Positions 11,731 through 20,716 of a stretch of 64,000 bases of DNA are shown in pieces. Each line of letters starts with the position of its first letter. The first letter of the stretch is position 1. Under the pieces are notes generated by a model. The model made no database searches and was not told the origin of the DNA. It saw nothing but the letters and a program-made list of their open reading frames with translations. The stretch covers positions 372,001 through 436,000 of the forward strand of contig JAZKJV010010129.1 of assembly GCA_037367405.1 (NCBI GenBank), read 5' to 3'. This DNA comes from Ottelia alismoides (Eukaryota > Streptophyta > Magnoliopsida > Alismatales > Hydrocharitaceae). The position numbers were made by a program, and so were the translations under genes.

Positions 11731-11742
11731 TGGTATCAGAGC
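11731..11742 (+). other. Second, exact Met-type primer-site sequence
   Basis: TGGTATCAGAGC, exact, 41 bp downstream of the first. It is followed by CTTGGTCGGTGCCAAG; a 20-bp unit beginning AGAGCTTGGTCGG recurs about 31 bp later (near 11769). Whether either site is used as primer site cannot be seen. Confidence 0.55.
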
Positions 11743-11885
11743 TTGGTCGGTGCCAAGGAGCAGATCACAGAGCTTGGTCGGTGCCAAGAAAAGCAAGCAA
11801 AGTTACGAGCAACTGTAGGTGCAGTCGATCGCGGGAACAGAGGATACTTGTTGGAGCAAGTACATCTTCAATCAGCGGAGCGAAG

Positions 11886-13007
11886 ATGGTGGGTGTTACC
11901 GGGCGTGTGGCAGCACTGGAGCAGGCGATGGCAGAAGTGAAGTCTACTATTGGGACTCATGCCCATCGCATCGCCGTTTTGGAGGATCGTTCTTCAGAAG
12001 TATCGGATGTTGGGGACGAGACCCAACGTTCAGGAGAGCAGATCAAGTCCTTTGAGGACAAACTGGAGGCGTTCCACACGATGATGGAGGATCTTCGGAG
12101 TGAGATCTCCCTCATCCAGAAGGCATTGGCGAACAGCGGGAGCTTCACGGAGGTGCAGCGACGCAAGGTACCTGAGCCCAAATCCTTTACAGGTACGCGG
12201 AGTGCCAAGGATTTGGAGAACTTCCTATGGGATATGGAAGTTTACTTCGAGGTGACCAAGACGACGGAAGCCGAGAAGGTCGGCTTGGCATCGATGTACA
12301 TGTCGAGCGACGCCAAGCTATGGTGGAGGAGCCGTGCAGCAGATGAGACAAGATCGAGGATATCCAGATGGGACGATCTAGTCACGGAAATGAAGGAGCA
12401 GTTCCTGCCGAAGAACACTGCATGGATTGCACGGGAGGCTCTTCGACGCCTGAAGCAGACAGGCACAGTTCGTGAGTACGTGAAGCAGTTCACGTCCTTA
12501 TTGCTGGACATCAAGGGGATGTCCGAGGAGGACAAGCTGTTCAACTTCACGATCGGGTTGCAGAGCTGGGCGCAAGTCGAACTGCGGAGGCAGGGCGTGA
12601 AAGACCTTAATTCAGCAATCGTGGTGGCAGATGCGTTGGTCGATTATGGGGCGGCCCAACCAAGTCACAATGTTGAAGAGAAGGAATTCACCAGCAAGCC
12701 GAGGGCGCGGTCGAAGGACAAGGGCAAAGGCATTGTCCATGATCCACCAACGGAGGAACGAGAGTACTCCAAGAAGATGGAGCAACCCAAGAGCAAGGGG
12801 TGCTTCATATGCGACGGACCGCATAGGGCGCAGGAGTGCCCAAAGAAGGAGAAGCTGAACTCTCTTCGTGGAGACGGGGAGGAGGAAGAAGAATATGAGG
12901 TACGCTTGGGAGCAATCGGTGCTATGCGCAAGGTACGTCTCACAATACTTCGAGCTGGAACTTCGAATTCGGTGGAGGGAGGAAACTCCACAACAAAGAG
13001 CTTTTGA
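11886..13007 (+). CDS. gypsy-type Gag protein of TR-GAG element
   Basis: 373 codons from ATG 11886. The frame is open further upstream but without an ATG start there. The N-terminal third is a predicted coiled coil (heptad-rich RVAALEQAMAEV onward). The middle is the plant retrotransposon gag domain, with a WDMEVYF-like block, WWRSR, WDDLVTEMKEQFLP and REYVKQFTSLLLDI. The C-terminal part is basic, with a zinc knuckle near 12802 (C-X2-C-X3-H-X4-C) and an acidic EEEEEYEVRLG tail that in autonomous relatives leads into protease. Here the frame stops at 13005-13007 without protease. The intact frame suggests that Gag was kept functional until recently; it would form particles for this or related elements. 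Confidence 0.9.
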   Translation: MVGVTGRVAALEQAMAEVKSTIGTHAHRIAVLEDRSSEVSDVGDETQRSGEQIKSFEDKLEAFHTMMEDLRSEISLIQKALANSGSFTEVQRRKVPEPKSFTGTRSAKDLENFLWDMEVYFEVTKTTEAEKVGLASMYMSSDAKLWWRSRAADETRSRISRWDDLVTEMKEQFLPKNTAWIAREALRRLKQTGTVREYVKQFTSLLLDIKGMSEEDKLFNFTIGLQSWAQVELRRQGVKDLNSAIVVADALVDYGAAQPSHNVEEKEFTSKPRARSKDKGKGIVHDPPTEEREYSKKMEQPKSKGCFICDGPHRAQECPKKEKLNSLRGDGEEEEEYEVRLGAIGAMRKVRLTILRAGTSNSVEGGNSTTKSF

Positions 13008-13618
13008 GGTGCCAAGGCTCGATCGAGAACGCACAGGAGTGCGCAAATACGTGCTGAGCACCAACGTGTGTGCAGGAGGCACACAAACAAAGTCGCGGAT
13101 AGGAGAACATCCGTGCACGAGAAGAGAAGGCAGAGCTCTGGAGGGCGATGCAACATGGGCAAGAAGTTACATGTCCATAGGGGTGGAGTGGTGACGAACC
13201 ATAGCACCAATGATCTTGCAGGAGGCAAGATAGGGAAGACGCTCGGAGCGCAGGAGGCGCTCATTTCCCAAGATGTAGGGACGCCTACAGGTAACGATAG
13301 GGATCGTCAACAAGCGAGCGTGGAGGTGAGTACTCCACATGTGGAGCTGGAGCTGCCACAAACCAGCGATGGAGCTGCTGTATCCAGGAGGGATACACCG
13401 AAAATGGAAGCTGACGAGGAAGCTCCACTTTTCACGGTGAAGACCAAGCCATGGAGGGACATTGTTCGTGAGAAGACCGAGTGCAGGAAGGGAGGCGGTG
13501 CAAGGCAGCACCACCCTTCCAATTGAGTCGCATCAGGAGGTGCGCAACGGATGGAGGATCGTGACGGGACGCCAGCTGAAGAGGAGATGCTCGGTTGAGG
13601 ACAACCGATTCTTCAGGT
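13008..13618 (+). other. 3' internal region of TR-GAG element, no recognised protein
   Basis: GC-balanced sequence with an open frame (13068-13526) that I cannot assign to protease, RT, RNase H or integrase. It fills the place where pol would be and may be a pol relic or unrelated filler. Confidence 0.6.
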
Positions 13619-13626
13619 GGGGGAGG
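13619..13626 (+). other. Polypurine tract of TR-GAG element
   Basis: GGGGGAGG, 2 bp before the 3' LTR. Confidence 0.85.
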
Positions 13627-13628
13627 CT

Positions 13629-14837
13629 TGTCATACCCCCAAATTCCGTGATCGAAAATGATCGTGCAGACACGGTAGCTGGATGCTCGAGAATGATCGA
13701 TGGAGCTAGACTTCAGGAGGAGTCCGAAAATGTGTGGATATCAGGGAGGTTATCCACGGGAGTTTGAAGGCTCTACCGTACGTTACAAGGGAGAAGCGTC
13801 ACACAGGACACTGGCTCGGTAGCAGAGTGTCGTGAAGCTCGTAGCAGTGCGAGCACAGCGAGTACAGGCAGCAGTGCAAGACATGACAACGGATGCACGC
13901 AACGGGTACATACGCGAGCGCAAAAGGGCGGTACGTAGTGAAGCAGTACGCATTGAGGAGCAATGTGGTATGGTCACAGAGGCGTACGCACGAAGGCACA
14001 TGTTATCGGTATTGATGCGTGGCGGTCCAAGAAGGCATGGAGCATTGCAAGTGCTGAGTACGAGCATTGTCGAGCATGCTCGGTCGTACACGTACGAGAG
14101 TGGTCTAGAGGCCACGATAGCGAAGTTCTGGAGGACTTCCCCTTAGCATGGAGAACGCTAAGGAAGGGTTTACCGCACGAGGGTCTGGAGGCCGCGGGTT
14201 CCCTTTGGCACAAGACCAAGTGTTCGGTGGCACTTGGTGAATTATGGCAAAGCTGCATCAGCAAGCGTTGGAGCGCGAGTGTACTGATGACTGGGCGGTT
14301 GACTGGGCGTCAACCGTGCAGGAGGACAAAAGGACAACAAGGGAGTCGAAGAGACAAGCAGACGAAGAGTTGTTGAGCAACGCGAAGGATTACCGAAGAA
14401 CTCGAAGGGTCTCTTGTGTCTTTATGTATCATTATTGTAGATGTAATAATAAGTGTCCCTTGAGTTGTCTTGAGTCTTGTATATAAAGAGAGGTGGTGGC
14501 TCATTTGTAAACACACAGTGTAGAGAGTACACAGAGTGTCCACCCACTCCAGAGATAGTTCTCCTTCTAATAAGATAAGAGCTTTGTGCCCGTGCTTTTG
14601 TAATCGTGTGGTTGCGCTCTTGAGCGTTCTTGAGCGAGTTCTTGAGATTGTTCCTGAACGATCCATAGAGTCGAGCTTCTGCTTGTGTCTGAGCGTCAGT
14701 GCATTAGCAAGCAGGAGTATCGAGAAAAGTTGGAGCGCATCCGTGATCGTTCTACTCGGGAAGGCTGGTTAGCTACGGGTTAGCTAACGCCGCACAGGAT
14801 CGGTCGAAATCGATAGCGGGATTTTAACCCTGTGACA
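13629..14837 (+). repeat. 3' LTR of TR-GAG element
   Basis: 1209 bp, same length as the 5' LTR, about 96-97 percent identical by eye. TATA box at 14480-14487. Followed by GTTAC. Confidence 0.95.
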
Positions 14838-14842
14838 GTTAC

Positions 14843-15533
14843 TATGTTGTCCCCTTTAGTCACCATAGGGGTCCATCTCCATGTGAAGTGGAACATTCCT
14901 ACCAGTCGTCCATGTTGCCATCTCGACACATTGGTGCACTTAGACCATATCCACCCACCTGAACAGCCATGTTGCGGTACTTCCAAACTTTACCACTTTA
15001 CGTCATCAAAACCTCTCATGTATCCTTGACGCCAGCAGTGCACATAACATATATCAACACAGACACCCATTGTGCAACTATGTCAGTTACCTTATACATT
15101 AGGAGAATCGTGGTCCTCTCAACACTAAGACAAAAAAGAAGAAGAGCAGGCAACTTCATGATAGTTTCAACCTCTTTCCATTAGAAGCTACATAGGAAGA
15201 GGGAAGAGAGTTGGAGGATGCACGTCATCTTGATCATCAATGATCTGCTAAGTCATCTCGCTGCATGAAACAAGTGGGTTCTATGAGGCGTATCTGATTG
15301 TCCCTTTTCTTCACCTTGGTAATTACTTTGTGATATCAAGACTACACCTCCCCATACATTTGATGAATCGTCCGTCGATCAACAAGATGGGATGTTTTTC
15401 TCACTTCTTGGGAAACTAAACATGATATATGATACTCACAACCACAATTGCACGCAGCAAACTAACATATGGAAGATATTTACATATGATCACAAGAGAA
15501 TATATGAAAGAACGCGATCTGTGATCATTATAT
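14843..15533. other. Unassigned flank between TR-GAG element and SINE/LINE pair
   Basis: Continues the sequence left of 10474 once the TR-GAG element is removed. Minus-strand frames are short and broken. I saw weak, unconvincing resemblance to transposase or plant-mobile-domain relics and name none. Confidence 0.4.
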
Positions 15534-15549
15534 AATAATGGTCCAAAGT
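15534..15549. repeat. Target-site copy 1 of 3 (SINE/LINE insertion site)
   Basis: AATAATGGTCCAAAGT occurs exactly at 15534-15549, 15746-15761 and 17116-17131. Copies 1 and 2 flank the SINE; copies 2 and 3 flank the LINE. Confidence 0.9.
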
Positions 15550-15745
15550 AAAAATGGCAAAGTCTTCTCCCACTATAAGTAGGGTCGGGTACATGGATTC
15601 TTAATCAAATTCATGTTGAAAGATTCAACTATTTTTTATGCTTGTTGTCAACTAATTAAAGCAAACCCACAAGGGGAATTTGAACCATGGTCTTTTGGGA
15701 GGTAGGTACATTGCACTCCCCCCCCCCGATCATTTAAGTGAGTAC
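15550..15745 (-). mobile_element. tRNA-derived SINE, about 196 bp
   Basis: On the minus strand it has a B-box-like GGTTCAAATTCC in the context ACCATGGTTCAAATTC, and its 3' part has AATCCATGTA, CGACCCTACTTATAGTG and GGGAGAAG blocks. The plus-strand SINE at 40315-40493 shares both parts. The A-box region is degenerate and contains a G9 run. Flanked by 16-bp direct repeats (15534-15549 and 15746-15761). Confidence 0.8.
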
Positions 15746-15761
15746 AATAATGGTCCAAAGT
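15746..15761. repeat. Target-site copy 2 of 3
   Basis: Shared by SINE and LINE as their common flank. With copy 3 the identity extends to 18 bp (two further bases, AC, on the left). Confidence 0.9.
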
Positions 15762-16012
15762 CAACAACAAAGCCTTTTCCCACATTAAGTAGGGTCGGCT
15801 ACATGGATTCTTTGCCTCCATTCATATCTATCTTGGATCATTCTCGGCCTTATATCCAAAAAACTAAGATCCCTTCGTATAGTCTCATTCCAACACTTCT
15901 TGGGCCTTCATCGTCCTCTCTTAGCCGGCTCAACATCTCAAAACTCGCATCTCCTAACCGGTGCATCAGCTTACCTCCTTTGCAAATGGTCAAACCACCT
16001 TAAGCGGTTTTC

Positions 16013-16315
16013 TCACATCTTATCCTTGATGGGAGCTACACTAACTTTCATTCTGATTGTGTCATTCTGAGACCGATCTTTACATATGTGTCCATACGTC
16101 CACCATAGCATTTTCATTTCTACTACGATCATTCTCTGTACATGTCTATGGTTCGCAGGCAAACATTCAGATCCATAGAGCATAGCAGGTCTCACGGCTG
16201 CTTTATAGAACTTTTCTTTGATTTTCAAAGGAATTTTCTTATCATAGAGAACGGCAGAGGCTCCTCTCCACTTTAGCCAATCTATTATTAACATCTCCAT
16301 AAATTTCCTCATCAT
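16013..16315 (-). pseudogene. LINE ORF2 C-terminal region
   Basis: 100 codons matching the region after RT in plant L1 proteins: a W-x-K-W-R block, PLKIKEKFYKAAVRPAMLYG, then a region ending in VAPIKDKM. This domain follows RT in ORF2 and ends near the C-terminus. It is separated from the RT fragment by a broken stretch (16316-16679). Not functional alone. Confidence 0.85.
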
Positions 16316-16679
16316 GTTGCAAAATAGATCCCATGTATCTAAGAATACCTCTTCTGAATGTTATCATCACCAATCTTCACCCCGATTCCTTCATTGTTAC
16401 TTCCATCAAAAGTGCACTCCATATATTCAGTCTTACCCTACTTATACGAAATCCTTTAGTCTCCAATGCATGTCTCCAGACCTCAAGCTTCTCATTTACT
16501 CCATGTCTAGCCTTATCAATCAACACAATATCATCAAAAATAATATACACCAAGGTATCTCATCCTGAATGTGACTTGTCAACAAGTCCATAATCAAAGT
16601 AAAAAGAAATGGACACAAATTTGAACCTTGATTAAACCAATGTTAATGTCAAAATAATCAGTCTTCTCAGACTGGATCC

Positions 16680-17093
16680 TTACACAAGATTATCATACAT
16701 ATCCTTTATGAGGTTAATGCATAGGAGAAGTACTTGTCTCTTCTCCAAAACTCTCCTTAATATCTCACGTGGGACAAAATCATAAGCTTTCTGCAAATCA
16801 ATAAAAATCATATGGAGGTTTTTCCTTTTAGCTCTATAAATCTCTATTGCTCTCCACAGTAAATGGATGGCTTCAATGGTTGAGCGACCTGGCATGAATC
16901 CGAATTGGTTTTCTTTTACTTTTGAAACTTGCCTCAACCTTCTTTCGATCACACGTTCCCAGATTTTCATAGTGTGACTCATCAACTTGTAATTTGAACA
17001 ATTTTGAATATCCCCTTTGTTCTTATAAAGAGGCATCACGATACTTCTCCAATCTTCAGGCATTTTCTTGCTTCGCCAAATAACATTTAACAT
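16680..17093 (-). pseudogene. LINE reverse transcriptase fragment
   Basis: 137 codons with the non-LTR RT signatures PLYKNKGDIQNCSNYK, a region like LMSHTMKIWERVIERRLR, FGFMPGRSTIEAIHLL and FIDLQKAYDFVPRE. The FIDLQKAYD block is RT motif A, with its catalytic aspartate. The FADD-containing part of RT lies in the damaged segment downstream and I do not see it. The usual gap residues between NYK and LMSH are shortened. Confidence 0.9.
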
Positions 17094-17115
17094 AAAACAC
17101 TAAATAACATTTAAC

Positions 17116-17131
17116 AATAATGGTCCAAAGT
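17116..17131. repeat. Target-site copy 3 of 3
   Basis: AATAATGGTCCAAAGT at the 5' end of the LINE (right side on the plus strand). It lies about 200 bp beyond the predicted last exon start of the trihelix gene. Confidence 0.88.
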
Positions 17132-18136
17132 AAATAAATAAAATGCTCTCACAATATAGATCCACTACACTTCTTTCTCAAGATAAAAGAAAAGTAATGT
17201 AAACAAATAACTGGATACTGAGGAAGCAAATATAATGCTCCTCAGATGTTGCATCATGTCTGTTATAGATTAACCTATTGGAAGCTCTAATCATGAACTG
17301 TAGTGCAAAGGTCGACAACTAATGTACTGTGCTGGTGAACTGCAACAGGTGGGAGAAGAAAAGAGGGAAAAAGTCTTCTGTCCTCAATCCTCACACCCAG
17401 ACAACTCCAGCCAGTGTCGTCGGGTTGTCTGTTCTCTTTGTGTAATTATTTATTTAAACCTCCAATTGTACTGTCTTTGGTTACCTTCTTGATCATTATC
17501 TATGGGACGTCTCCAACAGTAGAGTAGGACTCCCATGGCCTGAATTAGGAGTAATGCATGAGTTTTGGTGGGGAAGTGTAAATAGAACAAACTTGTTCGG
17601 ATTTAAGCTCATGTACGTTCCACGATACGAATATCGGCAGTGTAAATTGTGAGAAAAGGTTCAGTTTGATTCTTCCGATTTGGTCAAAACTGGTTACAAT
17701 TGAATTTAATAAGATACATAGGGATAATTGACAAGTTAATAATACTTAATTCTGTGGAAACCTAGGCCATTAGGCAGTGGCTGAGATACTAAAAAGACTC
17801 TGACTGATGCATCTTCACATGGAGCCGAGGATCAACAAACAGAATTCTGAATTAGCTAGAACCTAGAGAATATGGGCAAAAACGATCAGTTTCAACAAAA
17901 CTATCCATAAAGATTTATGTCACATTGATGGGAAATGAATTAAAATACACACAAAAACATTCACAAGTAAAACAAAATCTCTGTCTTTGATGTTCAAAAG
18001 CCATGCATGATCCTAATTGCAATGGAATAGAGGACCGAGAAAAGATTAGAGGAGTCCAACCAGAACAAAGTTCCAAAAGAAAGATGCAACTTACCTTCCT
18101 ACCAAGAGCAGCAGAAACATAAAATTCCGACAAACT
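17132..18136 (-). other. 3' UTR and downstream region of trihelix gene, with probable 3'-UTR intron 17340-18094
   Basis: Just after the stop codon, the minus strand has AAG|GTAAGTTGC, a strong 5' splice site (intron start at 18094). At 17340-17342 it has TTGCAG after a pyrimidine tract (TTTTCCCTCTTTTCTTCTCC), a strong 3' splice site. The intron would be about 755 bp, with a terminal exon from 17339 toward the LINE boundary. This is inferred from splice signals only. Confidence 0.5.
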
Positions 18137-19465
18137 TTAAAGAACGTTAGCAAACTGATGCAACCCAGCTTCAAATGCCTTTCGCTTCAATTCCTGTGAA
18201 AGATGGTCATTTTCAAGCTTCATACTCTCGTTCTCTATCCTCCTTTTCTCCAGTTCTCTATCTTTCTTCTTACTAAATTGTTGCCACTTGAATCGTTGAG
18301 TTTCCAACTCCAACATCTGGGTCTGAATCTGAAGCCTCTGCTCTTCTAGCTGAAGAGAGCGAGATTCCATCCACTGCTTCTGCGACCACCCATCTTTAGT
18401 CCCTTCTGAAAGTGCTTGGTTTATATCAACAGGCATACTTTGCAACTGCACTGCCTTGTTACAATCCCCTGCAGCATAAGGGTTCAGAGCAAAAGCATCT
18501 AATTCGGCTCTCGTCGCTGTCCTCTTACGATTATGTAAGCAACTAGCTTCGCCATTAATCACATGATGTTCATAAGGTTCATCATCATTATTATCCGTCT
18601 CCACACTAGTGTCCTCCTCAATGGTATGATCCTGAGGATTCCTAATTCCCTGCAAATCGTCGCTGTGAAGAGCCTGCTGCAACAGATGCTGCAGGGATGG
18701 ATCGGCGGGTAAGTGCAGGCGGTTTCCATTGTGGAAAGAGCACATCTCCTCGTAAAACAGATGCTTCGAGCTCAAGATCTTCCGCACGTCATCCTTTGCC
18801 TTGTCGGAGATGTGATGCATCATATCCAATAGAGAAGGGTTCTCGACGACTTCGCAAGAAGTTCCCCTGCCTAGAATTTCATTAAGCCTCTTGTACCTCT
18901 TGTTGAGATCGTTGAACTTATCCTCGCATTGCTGGGGAGACACATAGTATCCCCTTTCAGCCATCACTTTGGAGACCAACTTCCACTTGCCCTTCTTCTG
19001 CAAAAGCGATATCATCCTCCTCCTCGTGCCAGCATACTCGGATGCCGCGCCCTCCCCGATGTAAGACACGATTGTTATCAAAAGCTTGACCATCGCATCA
19101 GTCCACTTCATTCTATGCCATGGAATGGCCCTCTTCCCTTTCTCATACAACTCATCGTGGTCCTCGGCTCCCTCTTCGACGTCGTCATCTTCGCTTGTGG
19201 ACACCACCAAGCCATGGTGGTCTCGTCTGCTGTAGTCCGAGGTCGGAGGCACCCCGCGCTGATCGGGCTCACAAGTCTGTGCGACGGAAAGAGGGAAGAC
19301 CTCGCGATCCATGAGGCCGAGATGAGGAGGAGGGAGGAGCTGCTGCTTCAAGGGCGGCTGAAGATTGGTGTTAGACTGCTGTTGCTGAAGGTGGAGACGA
19401 TCAGCCGCGACATAGGGACCGCCTCCGCTCATCATCACCTTACCGCTGCTCAGGTTGCAATCCAT
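18137..19465 (-). CDS. Trihelix (GTgamma-type) transcription factor, intronless coding region
   Basis: 442 residues, complete from ATG 19463-19465 to TAA 18137-18139. After a glutamine- and proline-rich N-terminus and an acidic patch (92-105) comes the Myb/SANT-like trihelix DNA-binding domain at about 115-200, with tryptophans W121 and W161 and an aromatic F184 at the third helix. The blocks KVMAERGYYVSPQQCEDKFN and SSKHLFYEEMCSFHNGNRLH (231-250) are hallmarks of the Arabidopsis At1g21200/At1g76870/At3g10040 (HRA1) group, which I recall as the GTgamma clade. The C-terminal third (about 365-435) is a charged coiled coil likely to mediate dimers. The protein should bind GT-type promoter elements in the nucleus. 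Family members respond to low oxygen or stress; its own regulation cannot be read here. The frame is free of damage, so this is a live gene among transposons. Confidence 0.93.
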   Translation of the reverse strand: MDCNLSSGKVMMSGGGPYVAADRLHLQQQQSNTNLQPPLKQQLLPPPHLGLMDREVFPLSVAQTCEPDQRGVPPTSDYSRRDHHGLVVSTSEDDDVEEGAEDHDELYEKGKRAIPWHRMKWTDAMVKLLITIVSYIGEGAASEYAGTRRRMISLLQKKGKWKLVSKVMAERGYYVSPQQCEDKFNDLNKRYKRLNEILGRGTSCEVVENPSLLDMMHHISDKAKDDVRKILSSKHLFYEEMCSFHNGNRLHLPADPSLQHLLQQALHSDDLQGIRNPQDHTIEEDTSVETDNNDDEPYEHHVINGEASCLHNRKRTATRAELDAFALNPYAAGDCNKAVQLQSMPVDINQALSEGTKDGWSQKQWMESRSLQLEEQRLQIQTQMLELETQRFKWQQFSKKKDRELEKRRIENESMKLENDHLSQELKRKAFEAGLHQFANVL

Positions 19466-19950
19466 GGGAATCGTTGTTAGGCTGCTAAATAAATTACCAT
19501 AGAAAAATAAGAGAAACGTCCAGGATCGGGAGTCGAGTCAAAAGGATCCCAACATGGAGGTGGACCGGAGCTCTGGAACCCGATTGAGAGGAATCGGCAG
19601 GAAGTACGAAGAAAAAGGAATCAAACAAAGATGGACTGCGACGATCAATCTAATATGCAGGAAAAGGGGGAAAGGAGCAGAAGCGGACGCTCGTGAAGGG
19701 AGCAGAGCAGCAACCACAACCCGCGGCGGAGGTGCGACGGGGTGGAGCAGGATTTGAGTGAGATAGGCAACAGGTCCCGTCCTCGTAAATTTCCTCGGCT
19801 GGCTGATGCGAATGCGATGGTTACCTAACAACGAGGCTCGTTCGAACGGGGTGAACAACGTCCTCGTAAAGCCAGGCGGTTGTTGTACAACATGCTTCCC
19901 TGATGTACGACATCCTTCCGTGAGTACCCCGTTCAAGATATTTGTTATTA
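19466..19950 (-). promoter_or_regulatory. 5' UTR/promoter region of trihelix gene (approximate)
   Basis: GC-richer stretch just upstream of the start codon on the minus strand. The frames here (such as 19538-19957) have no family resemblance and probably lie in 5' UTR. A TTTAGCAG just before the start codon could be an intron acceptor. The LTR of a plus-strand copia remnant begins close by, so the two promoters would be divergent. Confidence 0.45.
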
Positions 19951-20700
19951 TTCTCATGCAATAATCTTCTTCCCTTCAAAGTTCAGAAACTGAGACAGAC
20001 TTGATTTAAACTCAAACTTGGATTCAAGAGGGATAAGGGATAAGAGATAAGAAGGATATATCATTTGTTTTTTATCACTCGGAGATGTATGATTTGTTGT
20101 CCGGGTTCTCCTCCTTGTGAAAACATATCCTTTATATACGACATTGGTAATCTTAATTGAAAATTGAAAAATCAAGTCATAATTGAAGAAAGAAATTAAT
20201 TACCTTTAGGAATAATAGACATCTTTTCCTATTCTTTCCAACCCACATTCTCATAGAACAAGAAAGAAGAGATGGAGAAAGGAAGAAAAAAGAAAGTTAT
20301 TTGTTGCAGCAAAGTTTGGAAAGAGTGTTCTTTGGAGCGGTTTTTCTCAAGCATTCTTCCATATGATTTGACGGGAGATTTATCAGTTCGGTGATATCTT
20401 TCCTCCCTACTATTCTCTTCTGTTTGGTGATTTGTAGCATCGTATGGAGGATCGGCTTTGTGTAAGCCTTGCATGGGAGATATTTTGATTATAATGTTTA
20501 GTTTTGGGTTGCGATTAACCTCGTGATTTTTCCTCTCACATTGTGGGTTTTCCACGTTAAAAATTCTGTCATCTGCAGTTGATTTTCTGTGATTGGAATT
20601 TTCATCAGAAGTCGTAGTTGATATATCGCGTAGAATCCGCTTATCACCTTTGGTATTTTCCCTACGATTCAATATCTACGAGGAATATGTTCTCAACAAC
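19951..20700 (+). repeat. 5' LTR region of decayed host copia element; left end uncertain
   Basis: Ends in TTCTCAACA/AC followed at 20701 by TTGTATCAGAGT (a Met primer site with two mismatches) and then a copia gag frame. A TATA-like TTTATATAC lies at 20131-20139. I found no second LTR, so the left end is a guess. Confidence 0.5.
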
Positions 20701-20716
20701 TTGTATCAGAGTCAAT

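Larger units (their letters stand above)
10479..14837 (+). mobile_element. Complete non-autonomous gypsy-type element with gag only (TR-GAG), 4359 bp
   Basis: Two 1209-bp LTRs (start TGTCACACC or TGTCATACC, end GTGACA), about 41 substitutions apart by eye and without indels. The 5-bp duplication GTTAC lies at 10474-10478 and 14838-14842. The internal region is only about 1.9 kb. It holds a Met-type primer site, one long gag frame and a purine tract, but no protease, RT, RNase H or integrase. This is the plan of TR-GAG elements, which rely on enzymes from autonomous relatives. Confidence 0.95.
15762..17115 (-). mobile_element. 5'-truncated L1-type LINE
   Basis: Holds part of the RT domain and the C-terminal region of a plant L1-type LINE on the minus strand. 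The 3' end shows the plant LINE tail TGTAGCCGACCCTACTT followed by GGCTTTGTTGTTG. Direct repeats of 16-18 bp flank it (15746-15761 and 17116-17131). Endonuclease and most of RT are absent, as usual for 5' truncation. Near the 5' end (17084-17115) a short AATAACATTTAAC unit is duplicated. Confidence 0.9.

Noticed and set aside
14780..15180. Possible plant-mobile-domain or MuDR-like relic on the minus strand
   Set aside because: A few tryptophan-rich words only; no conserved motif in the right order, and part of the frame lies in the TR-GAG LTR.
19538..19957. 139-codon minus-strand frame upstream of the trihelix gene
   Set aside because: No family resemblance, low-complexity Pro/Ser/Leu composition, and it lies in the expected 5' UTR/promoter.
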